NCBI GenBank assembly: GCA_902537945.1
Contig: CACBDG010000001.1
Location: forward strand, 215,899 to 279,898
DNA length: 64,000 nucleotides
Origin: an uncultured SAR116 cluster alpha proteobacterium
GTDB taxonomy: Bacteria; Pseudomonadota; Alphaproteobacteria; Puniceispirillales; Marisalimonadaceae
Direction: 5' to 3'
The translations under genes were made by a program, and so were the position numbers. Shown here piece after piece: positions 1 through 11,121 of the stretch. A model generated the notes under the pieces. It made no database searches. It had not been told where the DNA came from and was given only the letters and a program-made list of their open reading frames with translations. Every line of letters begins with the position of its first letter. Position 1 is the stretch's first letter.

Positions 1-441
1 AATCACGTTTATATTTGGCTGTAAACTATAATACCCTAATTCAAACCTAACCTGATCATTACCTTTGCCAGTAGCTCCATGTGATACAGCATCGGACCCA
101 GTTTTATTAGCAATTTCAATTTGTCTCTTTGCTATAAGAGGCCTTGCTATAGATGTACCTAGCAAATATACGCCCTCATATAAAGCATTTGCTCTAAACA
201 TTGGAAAAACAAAGTCTTTAACAAATTCCTCTTTTAAATCATCAATAAAAATTTCTTTTACACCCAACAATTCTGCATTTTTTCTGGCAGGCTCAACCTC
301 TTCACCTTGTCCAATGTCAGCTGTAAAAGTTACTACTTCGCATTGATAATTGTCTTGCAACCATTTTAAAATTACAGATGTGTCAAGCCCCCCCGAATAA
401 GCTAAAACTATTTTTTTGATTTTAGAATTTTTATTTAGCAT
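1..441 (-). CDS. argG: Argininosuccinate synthase, N-terminal part (truncated by window edge)
   Basis: Reverse-strand translation from ATG at 441 reads [53 protein letters not shown]..., with the characteristic [10 protein letters not shown]-loop. The ORF at 65-346 (+) is antisense to it. Confidence 0.93.
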   Translation of the reverse strand, partial: MLNKNSKIKKIVLAYSGGLDTSVILKWLQDNYQCEVVTFTADIGQGEEVEPARKNAELLGVKEIFIDDLKEEFVKDFVFPMFRANALYEGVYLLGTSIARPLIAKRQIEIANKTGSDAVSHGATGKGNDQVRFELGYYSLQPNINVI

Positions 442-674
442 TCTTTTTCCTTAATTAAGTAAAATTATCAAAGATCATGACTTTATGTATAACCTCAAAT
501 TATAATTTTGTAATTATGTTAAATAATCTTTTTAAAATTCTCACCAAAGTAAACTTCTTTATTAAAAGGTTGTCACTATTTATAAATATAGTATGTTATG
601 AATAATAAGTTTACTAAGAATAACTATTTATTTCTTTAACAATAAATCAATATGGTCATAGATTTGCATTAATT

Positions 675-1214
675 GTGATTATATTAAAGAGATTTGAGAT
701 AATGATTATTAATTTTTACAAATATTTTATTTTTATATCTCTATTATTTTTTTTTATAAACCCAGCTTTAAGTGAAACAAAATTGTTGGGAACTGAAAAA
801 TATTGGAAAGCCTATTCAACTAAATCAGATAAAATTAAAACTTGTTTTATAACTTCTGAACCAATAAAAACTGAAGGTAAATTTAAAAAAAATAATAGAG
901 GGAAACCCTACGTTTTTGTTACAAATATTAAAAATGGAACACATCATGAAGTGTCTATTAAAGCTGGATTTAATTTTAAAAAAAATAAAGATGTAATTTT
1001 TGACATTGATGGAAAGAAAACAAAATTATTTCCAGTTGATGACAGGGCTTGGTCAGAAAGTTCAAAAATTGACAGATACTTAGTTCAATCTATGAGGAAG
1101 GGACAAAAATTATTTGTTACTGGTACTTCAACTCCTGGCAATAAAATTACTGATACTTATTCATTGTCGGGTTTTACAAAAGCACTTCGATTAATTGACA
1201 AAAGTTGTTCTTAA
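675..1214 (+). CDS. IalB-like (invasion-associated locus B family) secreted protein
   Basis: N-terminal signal peptide, about 180 aa, IalB-like pattern (SVKAGFxF / WSESSKIDRYLVQSMRKGQKLFVTGTS). The true start may be ATG 702. Confidence 0.6.
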   Translation: MIILKRFEIMIINFYKYFIFISLLFFFINPALSETKLLGTEKYWKAYSTKSDKIKTCFITSEPIKTEGKFKKNNRGKPYVFVTNIKNGTHHEVSIKAGFNFKKNKDVIFDIDGKKTKLFPVDDRAWSESSKIDRYLVQSMRKGQKLFVTGTSTPGNKITDTYSLSGFTKALRLIDKSCS

Positions 1215-1242
1215 TTAAAAACAATAAACTGAGAAAGTTAAA

Positions 1243-2340
1243 ATGATTAAACAAGATCTTTTAGATTTTAGTTTTGATGAATTACAAGATTTTTGCAGAG
1301 ATAATAATATTCCAAAATTTAGAGCATCTCAAATTTGGAGTTGGATGTATTGTTTTGGACTTAAATCTTTTGAAAATATGAATAATGTATCAAAAATATC
1401 TAGAGAATTCTTTAATAATATTTCTTTTATTTCAAGACCAGAAATATCCGAAATGCAGAAAAGTAAAGATGGTACAATAAAATGGTTATTAAAATTAAAT
1501 GATAATTCTGAGGTTGAAACTGTTTACATACCACAAGATGATAGAGGAACAGTTTGTTTGTCTAGCCAAGTCGGCTGTACTCTAAACTGTTCATTTTGTC
1601 ACACTGGAACACAAACACTAGTAAGAAATCTTACTTCTGGTGAAATTGTTGGACAGTTGATGATTGTTATGGACCATTTAAATGATTGGCCCTCTGGAAA
1701 AAATAATAGAAAAGTAACTAATATTGTTATGATGGGTATGGGTGAACCATTACTTAATTATGATCAAGTTTGTAAAGCAATTAAGATTATGATGTCTGAA
1801 GATGGTATTGCTATTTCAAGAAGAAGAATTACTTTATCAACATCAGGAATTATTCCAAACATTGAAAAAACTGGAATTGACCTAGGTGTTAATTTAGCTA
1901 TCTCGCTACATGCAGTTAATGATGAATTGAGAAACAAATTGGTTCCAATTAATAAAAAGTATAATTTAGAAAATTTGATAAACTCTTGTAAAAATTATCC
2001 TAAATTATCTAATTCCAGAAGAATTACATGGGAATATGTAATGTTAAAAGATGTGAACGACAATTCAGAAGATGCCATTAATTTGATAAAGTTAATACGT
2101 GGCATTCCATCAAAAATTAATTTAATTCCTTTCAATCCTTGGCCAGGTTCTTTTTTTGAGGCATCAACTCAGAAAAAAATTGATAACTTTGCAAAAATTT
2201 TGATGTGTGCAGGATTTGCCTCTCCAATAAGAAAGCCAAGGGGACAAGATATTTATGCTGCTTGTGGACAGTTAAAGTCAAATAGTGAAAAAATAAGAAA
2301 ATCACAAATTAATAAGCTTGTGCCAATTCATAATTTTTAA
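1243..2340 (+). CDS. rlmN: 23S rRNA/tRNA (adenine-C2) methyltransferase RlmN
   Basis: Radical SAM CxxxCxxC motif (CTLNCSFCHTGTQ), MMGMGEPLLNYD, GQDIYAACGQL. Confidence 0.95.
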   Translation: MIKQDLLDFSFDELQDFCRDNNIPKFRASQIWSWMYCFGLKSFENMNNVSKISREFFNNISFISRPEISEMQKSKDGTIKWLLKLNDNSEVETVYIPQDDRGTVCLSSQVGCTLNCSFCHTGTQTLVRNLTSGEIVGQLMIVMDHLNDWPSGKNNRKVTNIVMMGMGEPLLNYDQVCKAIKIMMSEDGIAISRRRITLSTSGIIPNIEKTGIDLGVNLAISLHAVNDELRNKLVPINKKYNLENLINSCKNYPKLSNSRRITWEYVMLKDVNDNSEDAINLIKLIRGIPSKINLIPFNPWPGSFFEASTQKKIDNFAKILMCAGFASPIRKPRGQDIYAACGQLKSNSEKIRKSQINKLVPIHNF

Positions 2341-2433
2341 AATATTAAATTTTTGTCAAACTATTGCTTTAGGTCACATTAAGTATTACATTATAAATAA
2401 CTTAAATTAATTATTTAAAAGGATAATATTTTC

Positions 2434-3162
2434 ATGAATGATAATCGTTTTATGTCAAGCTCAAATGCTCAAGCTACCCAAATTGATTTGGGACTAAGAT
2501 CATATATGCTTGGTGTTTATAATCATATGACAACTGCCCTAGCTTTGACAGGATTAATGGCTATGGGATTAAATTTTCTTGCCATTTCAAATGGTGCATT
2601 AACACCCATTGGTGAATTATTTTTCTTAAGTCCACTGAAGTGGGTTGTTATGTTAGCACCTTTAGGGATGGTATTCTACATTTCAGCAAAGTTAAATAGT
2701 ATTTCTGCTGAAAAGGCTAGGAATTTATTTTATATTTATGCTGGTCTAATGGGTCTATCATTATCATCATTGTTGCTAATTTATACTGGTGCGTCAGTAG
2801 TTAAAGCTTTCTTTGTTACAGCTGCGGCTTTTGCAGCATTGTCTATCTATGGTTATACGACTAAAAAATCTCTTTCTGGATTAGGTTCATTCCTTATGAT
2901 GGGTGTGTTTGGACTAATAATAGCGCAGATAGTCAATATTTTTATGGCCTCAACACAATTAGATTTTATGATATCTATTGTCGGAGTATTAATATTTGCT
3001 GGCTTAACTGCTTATGATACCCAAAAAATTAAAAATATGTATTTAGCTGGTGATAATAATGAAGTAGCTGGAAAAAAGTCTGTATTAGGTGCTTTAACTT
3101 TATACTTAGATTTTATCTTAATGTTTCAGTTTTTATTAGCTTTTTTAGGAAACAGAGAATAA
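2434..3162 (+). CDS. Bax inhibitor-1/YccA family membrane protein
   Basis: Seven hydrophobic segments, TAYDTQKIK motif typical of BI-1/YccA. Confidence 0.9.
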   Translation: MNDNRFMSSSNAQATQIDLGLRSYMLGVYNHMTTALALTGLMAMGLNFLAISNGALTPIGELFFLSPLKWVVMLAPLGMVFYISAKLNSISAEKARNLFYIYAGLMGLSLSSLLLIYTGASVVKAFFVTAAAFAALSIYGYTTKKSLSGLGSFLMMGVFGLIIAQIVNIFMASTQLDFMISIVGVLIFAGLTAYDTQKIKNMYLAGDNNEVAGKKSVLGALTLYLDFILMFQFLLAFLGNRE

Positions 3163-3180
3163 ATTCTACAAATCAATTCA

Positions 3181-3208
3181 AAAAAAACCATCGAAAGATG
3201 GTTTTTTT
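3181..3208. terminator. Bidirectional intrinsic terminator between convergent genes
   Basis: Perfect inverted repeat AAAAAAACCATC-GAAA-GATGGTTTTTTT with an A-tract and T-tract on the two sides; lies between convergent stops at 3162 and 3207. Confidence 0.9.
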
Positions 3209-3749
3209 ATTGTAATATTACTTTATCAATTTCTTTTGTAATTTTATTCGAACTTGGCTGTGTTGTACTGGCAAACCATTTTACTAATAAACCTTCTTTA
3301 TTAATAAGATATTTATAGAAATTCCATTTTGGAAAAGCTAAAAATCCAGCTTCTTTTTTTATCCATTTAAAAAAGGGGTGTCCTTTCTCCCCTTTTATAT
3401 CAGTAATTTCAGTAAGCAAAAAAGAAACGTCAAAATTTATGGTACAAAATTCTTTGACCTTTTGATTTGATGATAACTCTTGATTTCCAAAATTATTAGA
3501 AGGTATACCAAGAACAATTAGTCCATCTTTCTTATATTTCTGATGAAGAGATTCTAAATCGCTGTATTGATAAGTAAAGCCGCAAAGCGAAGCTGTATTA
3601 ACAATGAAAATAGGTCTGCCTTTGAAATCATTCAAATTAATGTTTTTTCCATCTATTGAATTAAAACTAAATTGATAAACATCTGCTTCAACGTTAGAAG
3701 TCATTGATACACCTATAATTGTTATTATAAAGATTAAAATTTTATTCAT
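3207..3749 (-). CDS. Glutathione peroxidase family protein (secreted)
   Basis: Signal peptide, then NTASLCGFTYQYSDLESLHQKYKKDGLIVLGIPSNNFGNQE (GPx signature). Confidence 0.9.
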   Translation of the reverse strand: MNKILIFIITIIGVSMTSNVEADVYQFSFNSIDGKNINLNDFKGRPIFIVNTASLCGFTYQYSDLESLHQKYKKDGLIVLGIPSNNFGNQELSSNQKVKEFCTINFDVSFLLTEITDIKGEKGHPFFKWIKKEAGFLAFPKWNFYKYLINKEGLLVKWFASTTQPSSNKITKEIDKVILQ

Positions 3750-4857
3750 AACTCTCTGTTGTCCAAATAGGACTCAAAATTTTATTCAATAAATTATTCC
3801 CATTTAACTTCAAGCTATAATCTCTAAAATATTTTGCAATATTTTTTGCATTAAGTATCTCACCAACCATTTTTGAATTTTTAGCCAACATATCTTTTTT
3901 TGTATATTTTTCTTTAACAAACATACTTACAATTTCATAAAAGTCATAATTTTCGTTCAATAATTTCTTGATGTAAACAGCATCTTCTAATATTTGATTG
4001 CCTGCTTGGGCAGTATGTGGAGGGATTGCAAAAGCAGCATCTCCAAATAGAAATAATCCGTTCTTATAAATTGAAGTTTTTTCTCCATCATTAAATGAGG
4101 CATATGTAATTCTCCAATCTAAATTTTCAGGAATAAGATAATTCAAAATCTTATTCTTTAAGATTGGAGGTTTAGTCTCATTATTTTGTGGAACAAAAAT
4201 ATAATTTGTTGTTTTTTTATTATTAATAATTGTGGGATAAATTACATAATAACCATTTTCATGAATTAAAACCTGTAAAATTGTTTTTGATAAATTGTAG
4301 GCACTGTTATTAAATGAGACTGCTCTAAAAATTTTTTTCTTTTTCGTATAACTATTTGTTCCAACTACAAACTTTCTACTAACTCCTTCAATACCATCAG
4401 AACCAATCATTAAACTAGCTTTGTATATGTTGCCTTCATCGTCAATTAATTCTTTACAATTATTACTAGAAATTATGTTTGTCACATTTGAATTATGTAT
4501 TTTTATAGTATTGTTTTTAAGGGCATGATTTTTGAAAAAACTAATTATTCTTTTTCTTTCAATAGAACCATAATTGTAATTATGTTGTAATAAGTTATGA
4601 TGGTATAAAAGTTCTAAATTATTTTTTGAATTTAATTTTTTTATGTAAATATTATAAAATGGTTCCAAATATTTTTGAATATTTTTGAATTCTATAAGAT
4701 TTGATAAAGCTTCCCAGCCATTGGGAGTAATCTGTTGGGATCCAAAACTTTCGTTTCTTCCTTCAAAGATATCTATGGAGTAACCGCTGTTAGCAAAAAC
4801 ACTTGCAGCTATCCAAGAAGAAAATCCTCCACCAATTATAGTTAAATGCTTTTTCAT
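3742..4857 (-). CDS. FAD-dependent monooxygenase (UbiH/PHBH-like)
   Basis: GGGFSSWIAASVFANSGYSIDIFE dinucleotide motif, GSDGIEGVSR, LFGDAAFAIPPHTAQAGNQILEDA. Overlaps the downstream GPx gene. Confidence 0.85.
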   Translation of the reverse strand: MKKHLTIIGGGFSSWIAASVFANSGYSIDIFEGRNESFGSQQITPNGWEALSNLIEFKNIQKYLEPFYNIYIKKLNSKNNLELLYHHNLLQHNYNYGSIERKRIISFFKNHALKNNTIKIHNSNVTNIISSNNCKELIDDEGNIYKASLMIGSDGIEGVSRKFVVGTNSYTKKKKIFRAVSFNNSAYNLSKTILQVLIHENGYYVIYPTIINNKKTTNYIFVPQNNETKPPILKNKILNYLIPENLDWRITYASFNDGEKTSIYKNGLFLFGDAAFAIPPHTAQAGNQILEDAVYIKKLLNENYDFYEIVSMFVKEKYTKKDMLAKNSKMVGEILNAKNIAKYFRDYSLKLNGNNLLNKILSPIWTTESYE

Positions 4858-5064
4858 CTATTTATAAAATATTTTTAATATAATAAGAATAAAACCTTGA
4901 AATCAAATAGTAAAATAGTATATGGCTAATATATTAGAAAAAACTAATAATTTACATCATTTTTTTGATTTTTTTAATATAACTTTATTAATTATAATTA
5001 ACTTGAACTTTAATCAAAAATACTAAACATTAATTTACACGCATAATTAAATTTTGAGAATTTT

Positions 5065-6681
5065 ATGAATACAAAAGTGCAAAAACAATTATCTGACATT
5101 GGAATAAATAATATTTCTGAAATAGTTTATAATCCATCTTATGATCTTCTTTATGATGAAGAAAATTCTAAAAGATTAACAGGTTTTGAAAAAGTGCAGA
5201 ATACTGAATTTGGAGCTGTTAATGTAATGACGGGCATTTATACTGGCAGATCCCCAAAAGATAAGTATATTTTAAAAGATGAAACAACTAAAGATAATTT
5301 ATGGTGGACTTCAGAAACTTCTAAAAATGATAATAAACCAATTGATAAAAAAATATGGAAAGATCTATACGATATAGTTAGTAAACAGCTTTCAAATAAA
5401 AAACTGTATGTAGTTGATGCATTGTGTGGAGCTAATAATGAAAGTTGCCTTAGAGTAAGATTTGTGATGGAAGTTGCTTGGCAAGCGCATTTTGTAAAAA
5501 ACATGTTTATCAGACCATCTGAAGAAGAACTCAAAGATTTTGAACCAGATTTTCACGTTTTAAATGGGTCTAAATCAATTAATAAAAACTTTAAAGAACA
5601 AGGTTTAAATTCTGAAACATTCATAGCTTTTAATTTAACCGAAAAAATTCAGATAATAGGTGGTACTTGGTACGGCGGTGAAATGAAAAAGGGAATGTTT
5701 TCTGTGATGAATTATCTTTTACCACAAAAAAATATAGCATCAATGCATTGTTCTGCTAATAAAGGTCGTGACGGGTCTGTGGCATTATTTTTTGGTCTCT
5801 CAGGCACAGGAAAAACAACTTTATCTACAGACCCAAAGAGGCAATTAATTGGTGATGATGAACATGGCTGGGATAATGAGGGTGTATTTAATTTTGAAGG
5901 TGGTTGTTATGCAAAAACTATCAACCTTGATAAAGATAAAGAACCAGATATTTTTAAAGCAGTTAGAAGGGACGCTCTTCTTGAAAACGTTACTGTTAAC
6001 GAAAATGGGATTGTTGATTACAATGATACTTCGGTTACTCAAAACACTAGAGTTTCATACCCAATTCATCACATTGAAAATATTGTTAAGCCTATCTCAA
6101 AAGGGAAACATGCCTCTAAAATTATTTTTTTAACGGCTGATGCTTTTGGAGTTCTTCCACCAGTATCAAAATTATCATATGATCAAGCTGAATATCATTT
6201 TCTATCAGGATTTACAGCAAAATTAGCTGGTACAGAAAGAGGTGTGACGGAACCTCAGCCTGCTTTTTCAGCATGTTATGGAGCGGCTTTTTTAATGTTA
6301 CATCCAACAAAATATTCAAATGTTTTGTCCAAAAAAATGAAAGCTTCAAATTCAAAAGTTTTTTTAGTTAATACAGGTTGGAATGGTAAAGGTGATAGAA
6401 TTTCTTTGAAGGATACAAGATTAATCATAGATGCTATATTAAATGATGAATTAAATAACATAGAAACTGAAGTTATACCTTATTTTAACTTAGCAATCCC
6501 TAAAAGTTTAAAGAGTATTTCGCCAAATGTAATTGATCCAAGAAAATCTTGGAATACAAATGTTGAATGGGAAATAAAGGCGAAGGAATTAGCTAAATTA
6601 TTTATCAATAATTTCCAAAAATTTTGTGATAACGATCATGGGAAAAAACTACAAGTTTCTGGCCCCCAAATTTTAGAATAA
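5065..6681 (+). CDS. pckA: Phosphoenolpyruvate carboxykinase (ATP)
   Basis: [28 protein letters not shown] motifs; 538 aa. Confidence 0.97.
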   Translation: MNTKVQKQLSDIGINNISEIVYNPSYDLLYDEENSKRLTGFEKVQNTEFGAVNVMTGIYTGRSPKDKYILKDETTKDNLWWTSETSKNDNKPIDKKIWKDLYDIVSKQLSNKKLYVVDALCGANNESCLRVRFVMEVAWQAHFVKNMFIRPSEEELKDFEPDFHVLNGSKSINKNFKEQGLNSETFIAFNLTEKIQIIGGTWYGGEMKKGMFSVMNYLLPQKNIASMHCSANKGRDGSVALFFGLSGTGKTTLSTDPKRQLIGDDEHGWDNEGVFNFEGGCYAKTINLDKDKEPDIFKAVRRDALLENVTVNENGIVDYNDTSVTQNTRVSYPIHHIENIVKPISKGKHASKIIFLTADAFGVLPPVSKLSYDQAEYHFLSGFTAKLAGTERGVTEPQPAFSACYGAAFLMLHPTKYSNVLSKKMKASNSKVFLVNTGWNGKGDRISLKDTRLIIDAILNDELNNIETEVIPYFNLAIPKSLKSISPNVIDPRKSWNTNVEWEIKAKELAKLFINNFQKFCDNDHGKKLQVSGPQILE

Positions 6682-6685
6682 TATT

Positions 6686-7816
6686 TTGTTTTTATATATG
6701 GAAAAAATGAAAATTTTATTTGCTATATTAGTTAATCTATCAATTTTTATTTCATTTCCTTTATTTGCTCAATCTTCTTTAAAGAACAAGGGTAAAAGAG
6801 TATCTTTAGTTAATGTAAATAAAGTTCAATATTTTGATCAAGCAGAAAAAACTGAATCTATAGGTATATTAGTAGCTACTAATCCAACTATTATTTCGTC
6901 TAAGATTAATCAAGAAATTTTAAAAATTCACTTCAACATTGGGGATAATGTTAAGAAAAATGATGTTTTATTCACTCTTGATTCAAAAGATATTTTGAGA
7001 AATATTGAACAAATTTATGCTGAAATGAAATATGAAAGACAGATACTTGATATTTTAGAAAAAAAACTATCATTAAGACTTTCAAAGGTTGAAAATGCTA
7101 AAAATTTAAAAAAACAAAATATAATTACTCAAGATAACTTAGATGGGATTAATATTTTACTTCTTGAAAATCAACAACAAATTACTCAAAGAAAATATAA
7201 TATTAAAAGACTTGAAATCTTACTCAGAGAAAATACAGAAAATTTAAGTTTCTCTAAGGTCTTATCACCAGTTAATGGAAATATTGTCAATATAGATGTA
7301 CAAGTTGGAGCTTTGGCATCCAAAGGAAAAGTTTTAGCATCTATCCTTAACAATAAATCATATGAAATAGAAACTGATTTAAGATCTGATTTGGTCTCTA
7401 AGGTTAAACTTGGATCAAATGTTGATATATTAAAAGATAATCAAATCTTTTTAGGAAAAGTTAGAGGTATTGTTAATCTTGAAAATATAAGAACTGGAAC
7501 AAGGAAAATACGAATTAGTTTAAATGACATCTTGCCAAATAACCTAAACGCATCTGGTACTAGATTTACATTATATATTTCAGTTGGAGATAAAATTCCA
7601 AGACTACTTATACCAAAAGACGCGTTAATACCTATTGGTAATAAAAAAATTGTATATGTAGTTGATAAAGGTTTAGCACAAAAAAAGTTTATTGAAACTG
7701 GGGTGTCTGTTGGAGATAAAATAGAGATTTTAAAAGGGGTGGAAGAGGGACAATTAGTCGTTACAAAGGGAAACGAAAATTTAAGACCCAACCAAGAAGT
7801 TAAAATAAAAAGATAG
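6686..7816 (+). CDS. RND efflux periplasmic adaptor subunit (membrane fusion protein)
   Basis: Signal peptide, biotinyl-lipoyl-like and hairpin regions, directly upstream of an RND pump. Confidence 0.88.
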   Translation: MFLYMEKMKILFAILVNLSIFISFPLFAQSSLKNKGKRVSLVNVNKVQYFDQAEKTESIGILVATNPTIISSKINQEILKIHFNIGDNVKKNDVLFTLDSKDILRNIEQIYAEMKYERQILDILEKKLSLRLSKVENAKNLKKQNIITQDNLDGINILLLENQQQITQRKYNIKRLEILLRENTENLSFSKVLSPVNGNIVNIDVQVGALASKGKVLASILNNKSYEIETDLRSDLVSKVKLGSNVDILKDNQIFLGKVRGIVNLENIRTGTRKIRISLNDILPNNLNASGTRFTLYISVGDKIPRLLIPKDALIPIGNKKIVYVVDKGLAQKKFIETGVSVGDKIEILKGVEEGQLVVTKGNENLRPNQEVKIKR

Positions 7817-7846
7817 AAAAAACAATTTTAGATTTAGCTACATGAT

Positions 7847-10800
7847 ATGGATAACTTAATCAAATTTGCAATTAAACAGCCTATAGCCATTGTTGCAATG
7901 GTAATTTTAATTTTTGCTTTTGGTTTTATTTCTTTACAAAAAATACCAATACAAATGACACCTGATATAGATAAACCCATTTTACAAGTGAGAGTTTTAT
8001 GGCCCGGTGCATCACCAAAAGACGTAGAAAGGGAAGTAGTTACTAGAGTTGAATTAGCAGTTAGTTCACTTATAGGTGTTGAAAACGTTGAATCAGATAG
8101 TCGCTTTGGATCAGCAAAAGTAACACTTACATATTCTCTTGGCCAAGATATGGATGTAGCACTTGTTAAGCTTCTTAATAAAGTCTCCTCAATTGATGGT
8201 TTGCCCCTTGATGCAAAACGACCCACTGTTAGAACCTCTAATTCAGAGGATAGCCCAATCTCTTATCTAGCAATGATTAAATTACCAGAATCTAAAATAA
8301 AAGATTTATGGAGATTAGGTGACTTTGTTGAATATGAAATAATTGAAAAATTGTCTAAAATTGAAGGTATCTCAGAGATATCATCTCGTGGGGGACAAAG
8401 AAAAGAGTTAAAGGTTTCATTAGATATTCAAAAATTATCCAAATATTCAATTTCAATTCCAACAGTTTTGAATGCGTTAAAAGCTAGTTCTGCGCAAGTG
8501 ACTGTGGGTGAAATAATTGAAGGAAAAAGAACATATTCTGTAAGAGCAGAAGCTATATCATATACACCTTCAAGTGCTAAAAACATTATTTTGAGATCTG
8601 AGATTGGATCAGATGGCATTCCAGTAAACATTAGACTTAAAGATGTAGCAAAAATTTATATGTCTTACAAAAAACCAACTAGTTTCAGAAGAATGAATGG
8701 ACAAGATGCTATTACTTTTAGAGTTATTAGAGAAGCAAACTCAAATGTAGTAAAAATAATTGAAAATTTAAAAGCAGAAGTTGAAAAACTAAATAAAGGT
8801 ATTCTTGCAAAAAATGGACTTGACCTAAAAATTGTTTATGACGAAACCGTATATATTAATGCAGCTATTAAACTGGTTCAACAAAATATTATAATTGGTG
8901 GAATTTTGGCTGTTTGTATGTTGATGCTTTTCTTAAGAAATTTCAGGCCCACATTTATAATAATGTTGGCTATTCCTATTTCGATCATTGGAACCTTTGT
9001 AGTAATTTCGTGGTTAGGTCTATCTGTAAATGTTATTTCACTTGCTGGATTAGCATTTGTAGTAGGAATGGTTGTTGATGCTTCAATAGTAAGTCAAGAG
9101 AATATCTTTAGATTGAAACAGGCCGGGATGTCTTCCACTTTAGCATCTTACAATGGTTCAAGACAAGTTTGGGCTCCTATATTAGGATCAGCTCTTACTA
9201 CTGTTGTGGTGTTTATTCCAATTTTATTATTAAATTTACCAATTGGACAATTATTTAGAGATATTGGCATAGCAATCTCGGTATCAGTTTTAATTTCAGT
9301 ATTAATTTCTATAACATTAATACCTTCAGTTTCTGCAAGAATATTAAGTGATTCCTCTAAAAAACAATCTAAAAAATTTTCTATTAAATATATAGATAAT
9401 TTCGCAAGTAAATTTGCTTCAGTAATACTGAAATATGCTTCTTGGTCAACTAGCTCCATAAAAGCTGGTTTGGTAGTTGTTTTTGGATTAATAGTAACCT
9501 CTATAATAATAATAATATCTCTTCTTCCTCCACTTGATTACTTACCAGATGGTAATAGAAACTTTGTCTTTGCGCGTATATCAGTCCCACCAGGTTATAA
9601 TAAAGAAGCAACTCTTGAAATATCTAAAGCAATGGAAAGAGCAGCAAAACCACTTTGGGAAGCAGAAATCGACGACCCTAATGACAAACCAAAGATTGCA
9701 CGTTTCTTCTTCATAGCTTACTCTGGCGGGGCATTTGCAGGAGCTGCTGCTGAAAATCCACAAAGAGTGAGAGAAATTTTACCTGTATTGACAAAACCAA
9801 TTAGAACTCAACCAGGAGCAAGAGCTTTTGCTCAACAAGCTTCATTATTTGGAAGATCTGTTGGTGGATCAAGAGTGATAAAATTAGAAATTACAGGACC
9901 TTCTTTGGATTTGATTCAACCTATTGCACAGAAAATTTTAATCAATATTAAAAGTGAGTTTCCTCAAAAAAATGGACATCAAGTACGGGCAGTACCTCAA
10001 ATGGGAACAGGGTCTCCACAGGTTATAATAAGACCAATTACTGAAAGGTTAGCTGATGTTGGAATATCGGCTAGAGAGTTAGCGCAAACTTTGGATGTTT
10101 ATAATGATGGGATTAGGGTTATTGAGATACCTTTTGAAGGTAGGTTAATAGAACTAGTTTTAACCTCTAATAAGGCTGAGACAAATAAAATTGATGATCT
10201 AAAAAATTTACCTTTAATCCTTCAAACTGGTGAATTAGTAAGATTGTCGCAAGTTGCTGATATTAATTTGATTGGGGCTCCTGAACAGATTAAAAGATTA
10301 TTTGGAAAAAGAGTAATAACTCTACAACTTCGACCACATGAAAGTGTTTCTTTAGAAAATGCTGTTTTAAAATTACAAACTTTAGTCATTAAACCTTTAG
10401 TGAAAGAAATACCTAATAATATTTCAATTAATTTATCTGGTGCAGCTAGTGAATTAGAACGCACATGGATGTCAATGAAAAATAATGTAATGATTGCATT
10501 TGTTGTTATTTTTTTATTACTAACTGTTTTAATGAAATCGTTTATACTTCCTTTTGTTATAGTTATAACTGTTCCAATAGCTGGCGCAGGAGGAGTATTG
10601 GGGCTAGTAATTTTAAATCAATTTAGTGCTCAATCAATGGATATGCTAACTATGTTAGGTTTTATAATTTTAACTGGAATTGTTGTTAACAATTCTATTT
10701 TAATGGTAGAACAAACTCTTTGGCATTTAAGACACGAAACCAAGAAGATTTCTGATGCTATTACAGAGGCTACTAGGAATAGGATAAGACCGATCTTTAT

Positions 10801-11014
10801 GTCAACTTTAACAAGTCTGTTTGGATTGATACCGCTTGTAGTTTTCCCAGGTTCTGGATCAGAATTGTATAGAGGTATAGGTATAGTAGTTTTTGGCGGT
10901 TTATCTACTTCTGCTGTTTTAACTTTGCTTATGGTTCCACCATTACTGGCATTAGCATTGAAATTTGAAAAAATAAATCCAATGTCTCAAGTGAAGCAAG
11001 AAGAAATTTTATAA
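7847..11014 (+). CDS. RND efflux transporter permease subunit (AcrB/MexB-type)
   Basis: 1055 aa; starts MDNLIKFAIKQPIAIVAMVILIFAFG; RND motifs VVGMVVDASIV, LTGIVVNNSILMVEQ. Confidence 0.95.
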   Translation: MDNLIKFAIKQPIAIVAMVILIFAFGFISLQKIPIQMTPDIDKPILQVRVLWPGASPKDVEREVVTRVELAVSSLIGVENVESDSRFGSAKVTLTYSLGQDMDVALVKLLNKVSSIDGLPLDAKRPTVRTSNSEDSPISYLAMIKLPESKIKDLWRLGDFVEYEIIEKLSKIEGISEISSRGGQRKELKVSLDIQKLSKYSISIPTVLNALKASSAQVTVGEIIEGKRTYSVRAEAISYTPSSAKNIILRSEIGSDGIPVNIRLKDVAKIYMSYKKPTSFRRMNGQDAITFRVIREANSNVVKIIENLKAEVEKLNKGILAKNGLDLKIVYDETVYINAAIKLVQQNIIIGGILAVCMLMLFLRNFRPTFIIMLAIPISIIGTFVVISWLGLSVNVISLAGLAFVVGMVVDASIVSQENIFRLKQAGMSSTLASYNGSRQVWAPILGSALTTVVVFIPILLLNLPIGQLFRDIGIAISVSVLISVLISITLIPSVSARILSDSSKKQSKKFSIKYIDNFASKFASVILKYASWSTSSIKAGLVVVFGLIVTSIIIIISLLPPLDYLPDGNRNFVFARISVPPGYNKEATLEISKAMERAAKPLWEAEIDDPNDKPKIARFFFIAYSGGAFAGAAAENPQRVREILPVLTKPIRTQPGARAFAQQASLFGRSVGGSRVIKLEITGPSLDLIQPIAQKILINIKSEFPQKNGHQVRAVPQMGTGSPQVIIRPITERLADVGISARELAQTLDVYNDGIRVIEIPFEGRLIELVLTSNKAETNKIDDLKNLPLILQTGELVRLSQVADINLIGAPEQIKRLFGKRVITLQLRPHESVSLENAVLKLQTLVIKPLVKEIPNNISINLSGAASELERTWMSMKNNVMIAFVVIFLLLTVLMKSFILPFVIVITVPIAGAGGVLGLVILNQFSAQSMDMLTMLGFIILTGIVVNNSILMVEQTLWHLRHETKKISDAITEATRNRIRPIFMSTLTSLFGLIPLVVFPGSGSELYRGIGIVVFGGLSTSAVLTLLMVPPLLALALKFEKINPMSQVKQEEIL

Positions 11015-11121
11015 TTTAAATAAAATTTTCAAATCTTTGTTTTTTATTTAGTGACAAAAGACTTAATAAAAAGCTATATAAGCATCATTTTATAATATCG
11101 TTTAAAAATTGAAGATAAAAA

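Noticed and set aside
65-346. 93-aa plus-strand ORF at window start
   Set aside because: Antisense to the truncated argG coding sequence on the minus strand.
5238-6461. Antisense ORFs within pckA (5238-5534, 5845-6042, 5849-6133, 6276-6461)
   Set aside because: All lie inside a clear 538-aa pckA reading frame and show no family motif.
7441-10464. Short ORFs overlapping the RND efflux genes
   Set aside because: Antisense or out-of-frame shadows of strongly supported coding sequences.
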